A model generated the notes under the pieces. It searched no databases. It was given only the letters and a program-made list of their open reading frames with translations, and was not told the DNA's origin. Below, piece after piece: positions 15,951-22,352 of a stretch of 64,000 nucleotides of DNA; positions within the stretch are counted from its first letter, which is position 1, and the number at the start of each line of letters is the position of its first letter. A program made the position numbers and the translations under genes. The stretch covers positions 62,001-126,000 of the forward strand of contig NZ_JAJNDV010000010.1 in the NCBI RefSeq assembly GCF_021043375.1, read 5' to 3'. This DNA comes from Sphingomonas sp. IC-56 (GTDB lineage: Bacteria > Pseudomonadota > Alphaproteobacteria > Sphingomonadales > Sphingomonadaceae).

Positions 15951-16001
15951 CGCAGTGAACGCGGTTAATCACTGCGGAACATCTTCACGTGATGGGAGGT
16001 T
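15951..16001 (+). promoter_or_regulatory. Palindrome plus EcfG-like promoter upstream of the acidic protein gene
   Basis: CGCAGTGA (15951-15958) and TCACTGCG (15969-15976) are perfect 8-bp inverted arms, 18 bp apart start to start, like an operator for a dimeric regulator. The final bases overlap GGAAC (15976-15980), which with GGTT (15998-16001) at a 17-bp spacing resembles the GGAAC-N16/17-CGTT promoter of the alphaproteobacterial general stress sigma factor EcfG. The last box differs in one base. The next gene starts about 60 nt downstream. Confidence 0.35.
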
Positions 16002-16060
16002 TTTACGTCGTGTTCCACAGGGTGCATGAAGTAAAACCCTGACGATCTAGGAGATTTGAT

Positions 16061-16330
16061 ATGGGTCCTCTCAGCGACATCTTCGGCGGCGACCAGAACG
16101 CTTCGTCGAGCGAAGGCACCGGCAACAGCAGCGACTTCATGGGCGACCTGACCAGCACGGTCGGCCTGGACGCTTCGTCTTCGAACGACAGCTATTCGGC
16201 GGATGAAGACGGCAATGTCGACGCCAGTTCTTCGGACAACGCGCTGAACCTCGACACCAGCACCGACGGCCTTCTGAGCAGCGTCACCGACAGCTTCTCG
16301 TCGTCCAGCGACTCGACTTCGGACCAGTAA
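16061..16330 (+). CDS. 89-aa Ser/Asp-rich acidic protein of unknown function
   Basis: AGGAG (16050-16054) lies just ahead of the ATG. The product begins MGPLSDIFGGDQNASSSEG. It contains no Lys, Arg, His, Cys or Trp, about one third Ser, and many Asp, giving a very acidic, probably disordered chain. Two segments, VGLDASSSND and NVDASSSDNA, repeat the DASSS unit, with looser copies around it. No signal peptide or membrane segment is seen. It is monocistronic, with its own possible stress-type promoter and an excellent terminator 20 nt after the stop, so it is likely expressed strongly. I do not recognise a family. Confidence 0.8.
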   Translation: MGPLSDIFGGDQNASSSEGTGNSSDFMGDLTSTVGLDASSSNDSYSADEDGNVDASSSDNALNLDTSTDGLLSSVTDSFSSSSDSTSDQ

Positions 16331-16349
16331 TCCGAACAAGTTTCGTCCG

Positions 16350-16383
16350 AAAGGGGCGGGCCGGCAACGGCTCGCCCCTTTTG
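16350..16383 (+). terminator. Intrinsic terminator of the acidic protein gene
   Basis: GGGGCGGGCCG (16353-16363) pairs with CGGCTCGCCCC (16368-16378) around a GCAA tetraloop and runs into TTTT. Confidence 0.9.
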
Positions 16384-16465
16384 CGTTGCGCAGCGGGCCT
16401 TGGCGGCCGCGGCAACGAACCACGTGGGGGCGCGTTAGGTGCGCCTGCCCTTTTCGGAGAATATC

Positions 16466-17128
16466 ATGCCGCTTCAAGCTGTTCTGTTCGACCTCGACGG
16501 CACGCTGGTGGACAGCAACGATTATCATGTGGCGGCGTGGGAAGTAGCGTTTCGCGAGGCGGGCCATGCCATCACCACCGAGCAAATCCACGGGCAGATC
16601 GGCAAGGGCGGCGACAATCTGGTGCCGGCGCTGCTGCCCGAACTGGGCGCGGATGCGGTGGAAGCGCTGGGCAAGGCGCAGGGCGATGCCTTCCGGGAGC
16701 AGTATCGTGATCGAATCCACCCCTTCCCCGGCGCGCGCGATCTGATGGCGCGGGTCGCGCAGGACGGCCGTCAGGTGGTGCTCGCCTCTTCGGCGGGGAG
16801 CGAGGACATCGACCATTATGTCGAACTGCTGGGTGCGAAGGGCCTGATCGCCTTTGCCACCGGCAAGGACGATGTCGAACATTCCAAGCCCGACCCCGAC
16901 ATCTTTGCCGCCGCAGTGCGTAAGGCTGGGGTGGCGGCGGCGGACTGCCTGGTGATCGGCGACACGCCCTATGACGTGCAGGCGGCCAAGGCGTGCGGGA
17001 TCGACGCGGTCGGGCTGTTGTCGGGCGGGTTCGGCGAAGATGTGCTGCGGGAGGCGGGCGCGATCGCGGTCTATGCGGACGTGGCGGCGCTGTTGGCGGG
17101 ATATGACGGCTCGCCGCTGGCGCGCTGA
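16466..17128 (+). CDS. HAD-superfamily phosphatase
   Basis: The 220-aa protein opens with MPLQAVLFDLDGTLVDS, placing the nucleophile Asp9 and acid/base Asp11 in the DxDGT motif I. Motif II (LASSAG, about 108-113), the Lys of motif III (SKPDPDIF) and motif IV GDTPYD follow in order, with the helical C1 cap between motifs I and II. This is the phosphoglycolate-phosphatase/beta-phosphoglucomutase-like subgroup; the substrate is not determined. ATG 16466 is preceded by GGAGA, better than the in-frame ATG at 16439. Confidence 0.9.
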   Translation: MPLQAVLFDLDGTLVDSNDYHVAAWEVAFREAGHAITTEQIHGQIGKGGDNLVPALLPELGADAVEALGKAQGDAFREQYRDRIHPFPGARDLMARVAQDGRQVVLASSAGSEDIDHYVELLGAKGLIAFATGKDDVEHSKPDPDIFAAAVRKAGVAAADCLVIGDTPYDVQAAKACGIDAVGLLSGGFGEDVLREAGAIAVYADVAALLAGYDGSPLAR

Positions 17129-17152
17129 GCGCGGCTGGCTTAAGCCGCCGCG

Positions 17153-18025
17153 ATGATCCGTATTGCAGTGATTGGCGCCGGGGCGATCGGCGGGACGCTG
17201 GCCGCATGGCTTGCGCAGAACGGCGAGCACCAGGTGACCTTGTGCGTGCGCAGCGGGCTCGACGATCTGGAGGTGGAGACGCCTGCCGGTGTGATCCGCG
17301 CCGCGCCCGCCGTGCTGACCGACCCCGCGCAGGCCGAGCCGGTCGACTGGGTGCTGGCGGCGACCAAGACCTATGACTGCGCGGGCGCGGCGGCGTGGCT
17401 GCCCGGGCTGATCGGGCCGGAGACGCGGCTGGCGGTGATCCAGAACGGGGTGGAGCATCTGTCGCGCTTTCCCAGCGTCCCGCGCGAGCGCACGGTGCCG
17501 GTGATCATCGACCTGCCGGTCGAGCGCACTGCGCCGGGGCGGATCGTGCAGCGGCGCGACGGCACCATCCTGGTGCCCGAAGGTGAAGCGGGCGCTGCGT
17601 TCGTGCAGCTGTTCGCCGGCACGATCCTCGACGCGCAGACCACGCCCGACTGGCTGACCGCGGCGTGGCGCAAGCTGGCGATCAATTGTTCGGGGATCGT
17701 CAGCGCGATCACCCTGCGCGCGGCGGAAGTGGCGAACGATCCGGGCACCGCCGAGGTGATGCGCATGCTGGTGCGCGAGTGCATCGCCGTCGGCCGGGCC
17801 GAGGGGGCGACGCTGCCCGACAGCCTGGCCGACCGGATCGTCGTGTGGACGACGCGGGCGCATCCGCAGTCGGTGAACTCGCTCCATGCCGACTTCCTGG
17901 CCAAGCGGCCGATGGAGCTGGACGCCCGCAACGGCGTGATCGTGCGGCTGGGCGAGCGGCACGGGATCGATGCGCCGATGAACCGGTCGCTGGCCGCGCT
18001 GCTGGCGGCAGCGGCGGCGGCTTAG
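17153..18025 (+). CDS. PanE/ApbA-like ketopantoate reductase family oxidoreductase
   Basis: The 290-aa product has an N-terminal Rossmann fold with GAGAIGG at 8-14 and a C-terminal helical domain. Residues equivalent to the E. coli PanE catalytic Lys176 (AWRKLAINCSG), the conserved Asn and Glu256 (MELDARNG) are all present, so it is probably an active NADPH-dependent 2-oxo-acid reductase. Ketopantoate is the likely substrate, in pantothenate/CoA synthesis, but many bacteria carry PanE paralogues with other substrates. It starts 24 nt after the HAD gene and is convergent with modC, the two 3' ends overlapping by a few bases. Confidence 0.8.
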   Translation: MIRIAVIGAGAIGGTLAAWLAQNGEHQVTLCVRSGLDDLEVETPAGVIRAAPAVLTDPAQAEPVDWVLAATKTYDCAGAAAWLPGLIGPETRLAVIQNGVEHLSRFPSVPRERTVPVIIDLPVERTAPGRIVQRRDGTILVPEGEAGAAFVQLFAGTILDAQTTPDWLTAAWRKLAINCSGIVSAITLRAAEVANDPGTAEVMRMLVRECIAVGRAEGATLPDSLADRIVVWTTRAHPQSVNSLHADFLAKRPMELDARNGVIVRLGERHGIDAPMNRSLAALLAAAAAA

Positions 18026-18633
18026 AGTTCGACGATCCGGTTGCCCAAGCGGCGTGCTTCGTTGGGGTCGTGCGTGACGAGCAGGATGGGGAGCGCCAGG
18101 GTGTCGCGGACCCGCTCGATCAGGCCCATGATCTCTTCGCGGCGGCCGCGGTCGAGCGAGGATAAAGGCTCGTCCAGAAGCAGGAAGCGCGGGTTGGAGA
18201 GCAGCGCCCGGCCGATCGCGACGCGGCGGGCCTCGCCGCCGGAGAGCCCGCGCGGCCAACGGTCGAGCAGCGGTTCCAGGCCGAGCAGCGCGATGGTATC
18301 GTCCACGTCGATGCTGCCCTCCCCCTTGCGATAGCCGTAGAGCAGGTTGGCACGCACCCGCATATGCGGGAAGAGGCGCGGCTCCTGAAAGACATAGCCG
18401 GCGCGGCGGCGATGTGGCGGCAGGTTCACGCGCTTGACGGAGTTGAACAGCAAAGTGTCGCCGACACGGACATGGCCGTGGTCGGGCTTTCGCAAGCCAG
18501 CGATCATGTGGAGCACGCTGGTCTTGCCGACGCCCGATGGGCCGAACAGCACGGTCAGCCCTGGCGCGGGCGGGATGACGCAGGTCACCAGCGCCGTGCC
18601 GATGCGCGCGGTGACATCGACGTCAAAAGACAT
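18022..18633 (-). CDS. modC: Molybdate ABC transporter ATP-binding protein, short form
   Basis: An ABC ATPase of 203 aa: Walker A GPSGVGKTS at 31-39, Q-loop QEPRLFPH near 83, signature LSGGE at 130-134, Walker B LLLDEP at 151-156, and the H-loop in VTHDPNEAR. The sequence RRRAGYVFQEPRLFPH is characteristic of ModC. The usual protein is about 350 aa with a C-terminal molybdate-binding TOBE (Mop) regulatory domain; this one stops after the ATPase domain, so it lacks substrate feedback. Its start overlaps the end of modB by 11 nt. Confidence 0.88.
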   Translation of the reverse strand: MSFDVDVTARIGTALVTCVIPPAPGLTVLFGPSGVGKTSVLHMIAGLRKPDHGHVRVGDTLLFNSVKRVNLPPHRRRAGYVFQEPRLFPHMRVRANLLYGYRKGEGSIDVDDTIALLGLEPLLDRWPRGLSGGEARRVAIGRALLSNPRFLLLDEPLSSLDRGRREEIMGLIERVRDTLALPILLVTHDPNEARRLGNRIVEL

Positions 18634-19315
18634 GAAGGCCTCGGTTCGATCGGCGGGCGAGGAGTTCCGAAAGGATCAACGCGCCAAGCGCCAGCACCAC
18701 CGAGATCAGCGCGAGGCGCAGCACCAGCGCCTCGCTGCCCGGCACCTGGAGCGCGGAATAGATGGCGAGCGGCAGCGTCTCGGTCTCCCCTGGAATGTTG
18801 GAGACGAAGGTGATGGTGGCGCCGAACTCGCCCAGCGCGCGGGCAAAGCCGAGCACGAGACCCGCGATGATGCCGGGCAGGCTGAGCGGCAGGGTGATCG
18901 TCCAGAACACGCGCAGGCGCCCTGCCCCCAGCGTGCGCGCGGCCTGCTCCAGGCGCGGCTCGACCGCCTCGATCGACAGGCGCATGGCACGCACCATCAG
19001 CGGCAGTGCCATGACGGCGGCGGCGAGCGCGGCGCCGGTCCAGCGGAACATGACGCTGACCCCCAGCCACTTGGCAAGCCACGCCCCCGCAGGTCCCGCG
19101 GGCGCGAAGGCGAGCAGCAGCAGCCAGCCGGTCACCACCGGTGGGACGACCAGCGGCAAGTGGACGATGCCGTCGATCAGCACCTTGCCCGGGAACCGCC
19201 CGCGCGCGAGCAGATAGGCGAGCGCAAAGGCGACCGGCAGCGCGGAGAACACGGCGGCGCCGGCGACCCTGAGCGACAGCGCGACGATCCCCCACTCCTG
19301 TGGCGAGAGCTGCAT
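18623..19315 (-). CDS. modB: Molybdate ABC transporter permease
   Basis: The 230-aa inner-membrane protein has five to six hydrophobic segments and the binding-protein-dependent transport loop EAARTLGA-type motif, here EQAARTLGAGRLRVFWTITL. This is followed by ARALGEFGATITFVSNIPG, highly typical of ModB. It forms the translocation channel. Its ATG (19315) overlaps the modA stop by one base (TGATG), so the two are translationally coupled. Confidence 0.93.
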   Translation of the reverse strand: MQLSPQEWGIVALSLRVAGAAVFSALPVAFALAYLLARGRFPGKVLIDGIVHLPLVVPPVVTGWLLLLAFAPAGPAGAWLAKWLGVSVMFRWTGAALAAAVMALPLMVRAMRLSIEAVEPRLEQAARTLGAGRLRVFWTITLPLSLPGIIAGLVLGFARALGEFGATITFVSNIPGETETLPLAIYSALQVPGSEALVLRLALISVVLALGALILSELLARRSNRGLHVF

Positions 19316-20073
19316 CACAGCGGCTGGAAACCGAACCTGGCGAAGATCGCCTTGCCCTCGCTCGAGAGCAGGAAGCGCCGCAGCGGCTCGGCATCGGGGC
19401 TGCGCGACGTTTTGAGCCGCGCGAGCGGATAGCGGATCGGCGGGTGGCTGCCGGCCGGGAACATGCGAAAGGCGCGGACGCGCTGCGACGCGCGCGCGTC
19501 GGTGGCATAGACGATGCCCCACTCCGCCGCCCCACGTTCCACCAGCGCCAGCGCAGCGCGGACATTCTCGGCGCGCACGACGCGGGGCGATACCCTGGCC
19601 CACAAGCCCAGGCGTTCGAGCGCGGCCTTGCCATATTTGCCGGCGGGTACCGCCTCCACATCGGCCATGGCGATGCGGCCCTGGCGCAGCACGCGCGCCA
19701 GCGGGATGTTCGCGGCAATACGCGGCGCGGCGGCGGACTGGACGACGACCAGGCGGTTGCCGAGGAATGGCGCGCGCGTGCCCGGGACCAGCAGGCCACG
19801 CTGCGCGACATAGTCCATCCAGGGTTCGTCCGCGGACAGGAACAGGTCTGCCGGGGCGCCCGAAACGATCTGGCGCGCGAGTGCGGAGGAGCCGGCAAAG
19901 GAGAGCACCGGGCGGGCATGCCCCCTGCCCGCCCACGCGTCGGCAACGGCGTTCATCGATTCCTGAAGGCTGGCTGCGGCGAGCACCAGCGGCGCGGAAC
20001 CGGCAGCGCGCGCGGGACGCGCAAGGGCAAGGGTGCCGATGCCGGCAAGAAGGCTTCTGCGGTTGACCAACAT
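19315..20073 (-). CDS. modA: Molybdate-binding periplasmic protein
   Basis: The 252-aa product begins MLVNRRSLLAGIGTLALARP, a twin-arginine-like signal ending around RARA. The mature part starts with LVLAAASLQESMNAVAD, the ModA ligand-binding segment, and continues with SFAGSSALARQI and GAPADLFLSADEPWMD, which line the oxyanion site. Start 20073 is chosen; an ATG 18 nt upstream (20091) is in frame and possible. First gene of modABC. No ModE site or molybdenum riboswitch is apparent upstream in the 97 bp shared with the divergent SDR gene. Confidence 0.93.
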   Translation of the reverse strand: MLVNRRSLLAGIGTLALARPARAAGSAPLVLAAASLQESMNAVADAWAGRGHARPVLSFAGSSALARQIVSGAPADLFLSADEPWMDYVAQRGLLVPGTRAPFLGNRLVVVQSAAAPRIAANIPLARVLRQGRIAMADVEAVPAGKYGKAALERLGLWARVSPRVVRAENVRAALALVERGAAEWGIVYATDARASQRVRAFRMFPAGSHPPIRYPLARLKTSRSPDAEPLRRFLLSSEGKAIFARFGFQPL

Positions 20074-20170
20074 TTCAGAGCTATGGCGCATGGCTTGCAG
20101 GCGGGGCAACCCGGCGCGTGGAGTGAACCGAGAGGCTTGTGGTTGGTTGGAGTGGCGAACGGAGAGTCCC

Positions 20171-20962
20171 ATGACCATCAACCAAGTTCCCGCAGTCCAG
20201 ACCGCGCTCGTGACCGGAGGGTCCAGCGGCATCGGGCTGGAGCTTGCCCGCTGCTTTGCCAAGGCGCACCGCCGCGTGATCATCGTCGGCAAGGACGAAG
20301 CCAAGCTGGCCCGCGCCGCGGACGACCTGCGCGGCAGCGGCGCGCATGAAGTGATTGCGTGGAGCATCGACCTGGCCGGAAACGACGGCGGCGCGCGGCT
20401 GTTCGCCAAGGCGCAGGAACATGGCGAGGCGATCGACTATCTAGTGCTGAACGCAGGTTCCGGCGCGTGGGGCAAGTTCGTCGGTGAAACCGACTGGAAG
20501 CTGGAGCTGGAGGGTATCCAGGTCAACAACATCTCCACCGTACTCGCGGCCAAGCTGTTCCTGCCCGCCATGGTGCAGCGGGGATCGGGTCGCGTGCTGA
20601 TCACGTCCTCGGTCGTGGCGCTTGGGCCATCCGCCAAGCTAGCGGTGTATTCGGCGACCAAGGCGTTCCTGTATGCTTTCGCCGAGGCGTTGCGCGAGGA
20701 GCTTGCCGGTACGGGCGTAAGCGTGACCGCGCTGATGCCGGATCTGACGCAGTCCGACTTCTTCGAGCGTGCGGGGGTCGATCCGGATTCGATCACCGCC
20801 AAGGAGCCCAAGGCCGATCCGGCACATGTCGCGGAGATCGGGTACGAGGCGATGATGAAGGGGCGCGATCATGTGGTGGCGCCGCATCTGTCCGCAGTGA
20901 AGATGGCGGCTGCTTCGGTGTTGCCAACCTGGCTTACGACGAAGTTCGCACGGGCGGAGTAG
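20171..20962 (+). CDS. SDR-family oxidoreductase (DltE/YqjQ-like)
   Basis: A 263-aa short-chain dehydrogenase with TGGSSGIG at 15-22, NAG at 94-96, Ser146/147, Tyr160 and Lys164 (YSATK). After the catalytic domain it has the HVAEIGYEAMMKGRDHVV segment typical of the SDR subgroup that acts on lipid or sugar substrates and ends with a hydrophobic membrane-contact helix. GGAGAG precedes ATG 20171. It is divergent from modABC. The substrate is unknown. Confidence 0.87.
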   Translation: MTINQVPAVQTALVTGGSSGIGLELARCFAKAHRRVIIVGKDEAKLARAADDLRGSGAHEVIAWSIDLAGNDGGARLFAKAQEHGEAIDYLVLNAGSGAWGKFVGETDWKLELEGIQVNNISTVLAAKLFLPAMVQRGSGRVLITSSVVALGPSAKLAVYSATKAFLYAFAEALREELAGTGVSVTALMPDLTQSDFFERAGVDPDSITAKEPKADPAHVAEIGYEAMMKGRDHVVAPHLSAVKMAAASVLPTWLTTKFARAE

Positions 20963-21021
20963 GGTTTTTGGCTTCGGCTGCGGGTGTATTCGAGGGCTGA
21001 GCGCCGTCGAGGCTGTGCCGG

Positions 21022-21050
21022 AGCTGGGCCCCGGCCTTCGCCGGGGAACT
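21022..21050. repeat. Dispersed repeat family 1, solo right arm
   Basis: GAGCTGGGCCCCGGCCTTCG followed by CCGGGGAACT matches the right arm of the 102-bp units at 14119, 14323 and 28282. No left arm is seen in the preceding 60 nt, so this is a half unit. Confidence 0.7.
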
Positions 21051-21080
21051 CGTGGCCGTGGGAGTGGTGTGCGCCAACAA

Positions 21081-21211
21081 TCCTCCCCCGGAGGGGAGGG
21101 GGACCAAGCGCAGCTTGGTGGAGGGGTAGTCTCCACAAGCGACTCAGCCCGCGGCCAACACCCCTCCACCACTCGCCGCGCGAGCGGTCCCCCTCCCCCT
21201 CCGGGGGAGGA
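21081..21211. repeat. Dispersed repeat family 2, copy A (131 bp)
   Basis: The left arm TCCTCCCCCGGAGGGGAGGG (continuing GGACC) and the right arm GGTCCCCCTCCCCCTCCGGG (continuing GGAGGA) are inverted copies that bracket a 131-bp unit. Inner inverted steps GGTGGAGGGG and CCCCTCCACC are also paired. A copy of exactly the same length occurs at 47961, and a half unit at 21265. It lies in the convergent gap between the SDR gene and the GT2 gene. Confidence 0.85.
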
Positions 21212-21248
21212 TCTTTGCGCGGTCGCCGGTGGATGCCTTCCGCAAAGT

Positions 21249-22352
21249 TTACCTAGGCGGAGAGCTCCCTCCACCACCGCCTTTGGCGGCGGTCCCCCTC
21301 CCCGTGCCGGGGAGGATCTTCAGGCGCCTGGCTGTGCCGATGGCTTGGCTTGCGAGCAGGTCGGGGAGTTGCTTGAACGCCGGGCGTGGGCGGCCTTGCG
21401 TGAGGCTGTGATGGAGCCCCAGCGTGCCTGCCCGGACTGCGGTGCGGGTGACTTGCCACCAGAGGCTGCCGAGTTCGCCGTTCATGTAGTCGCGTTCGGC
21501 GTCGCTGTAGCTGTGCTGGGCGAGCAGGGTGTCGCGCAAGCTGGTGAGCGTGCCGAACAGCAGGTCGAGCGTGGCGCGATCGGGCACGGGCACGCCATCC
21601 ATGACGTGCCGGACCAGCAGCCGGGCGATGTCGGGTGCGCCCTCCCCCAGCAGCGCACGGTGGCGATCGCGCAGCACATCCTCGGCATGCGCAATCATGG
21701 TGTCCGTATAAACCTGCGACGCGCCGCCGGGGTGGACGCGGTAGAGCATCAGCACTTCGTCGATCTGGTCGATGCGGCCATGCGCGCGCAGGCGCTGGTA
21801 CAGGTCGAAATCCTCGACATAGCGGCGCTCGGGGCGCTCGAACGGGTCGAGCCGGCGTGCGGCGTCGGCGCGGAACATGACCGAGGACCAGGCAATCGGA
21901 TTGCGGATCAGCATCAGCCAGTCGATGCGCGCGCGGCTCAAGGGGCGCGGCCATTGCCCGGGCTGCCGCTTGCCGTCGACCAGCAGGTCGGCAGCGGTGC
22001 TGACCAGGACAGTGTCGGGGTAGCGGTCGAGGAACGGGACCTGTTTGGCGAAGCGTTCGGGCAGGCTGAGGTCATCCTGATCGAGGCCGGCGACATAGCG
22101 GCCGCGGACTTCGGCAAAGGCCCGATTGCGGGCGACCACGGGGCCGCCATTCTCGGCCGAGCAGATCACGCGGATACGCGAGTCGCCGAAGCGCTCCAGC
22201 ACGGCGACGCTGTCGTCCCGCGAGCAGTCGTCGACGGCGATCAGCTCCCAGTCGGTCAGCGTCTGTGCCTGGAGGCTCTTCAGGGTCTCGGGAAGATGGA
22301 CGGCGCCATTATAGACCGCCATCACGACCGAGACGGTCGGCGGCAGTGTCAC
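21249..22352 (-). CDS. GT2-family glycosyltransferase
   Basis: The 367-aa GT-A enzyme begins VTLPPTVSVVMAVYNGAVHL, the usual family 2 N-terminus. The acidic LIAVDDCSRDDS segment and GLDQDD, which hold the nucleotide-sugar and metal ligands, follow. The WSSVMFRADAAR-to-YVEDFDLYQRL region matches the acceptor-site ED motif. The start is a GTG inside a GTGA overlap with the upstream fusion gene, so the two are coupled; a longer frame opening at 22550 is rejected. The last ~22 residues (AAKGGGGGSSPPR and preceding) are encoded by a half copy of repeat family 2. It probably transfers the sugar made or modified by its neighbour. Confidence 0.85.
   Translation of the reverse strand: MTLPPTVSVVMAVYNGAVHLPETLKSLQAQTLTDWELIAVDDCSRDDSVAVLERFGDSRIRVICSAENGGPVVARNRAFAEVRGRYVAGLDQDDLSLPERFAKQVPFLDRYPDTVLVSTAADLLVDGKRQPGQWPRPLSRARIDWLMLIRNPIAWSSVMFRADAARRLDPFERPERRYVEDFDLYQRLRAHGRIDQIDEVLMLYRVHPGGASQVYTDTMIAHAEDVLRDRHRALLGEGAPDIARLLVRHVMDGVPVPDRATLDLLFGTLTSLRDTLLAQHSYSDAERDYMNGELGSLWWQVTRTAVRAGTLGLHHSLTQGRPRPAFKQLPDLLASQAIGTARRLKILPGTGRGTAAKGGGGGSSPPR
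21265..21316. repeat. Dispersed repeat family 2, half unit inside the GT2 3' end
   Basis: CCCTCCACCACCGCC and the right arm GGTCCCCCTCCCCGTGCCGG (continuing GGAGGA) match half of the 131-bp unit. The segment lies within the last codons of the GT2 gene and is translated. Confidence 0.75.

Noticed and set aside
15965-18259. A 764-codon - strand frame across the HAD and PanE-like genes
   Set aside because: It crosses three well-supported genes, is Arg/Pro/His-rich and matches no fold.
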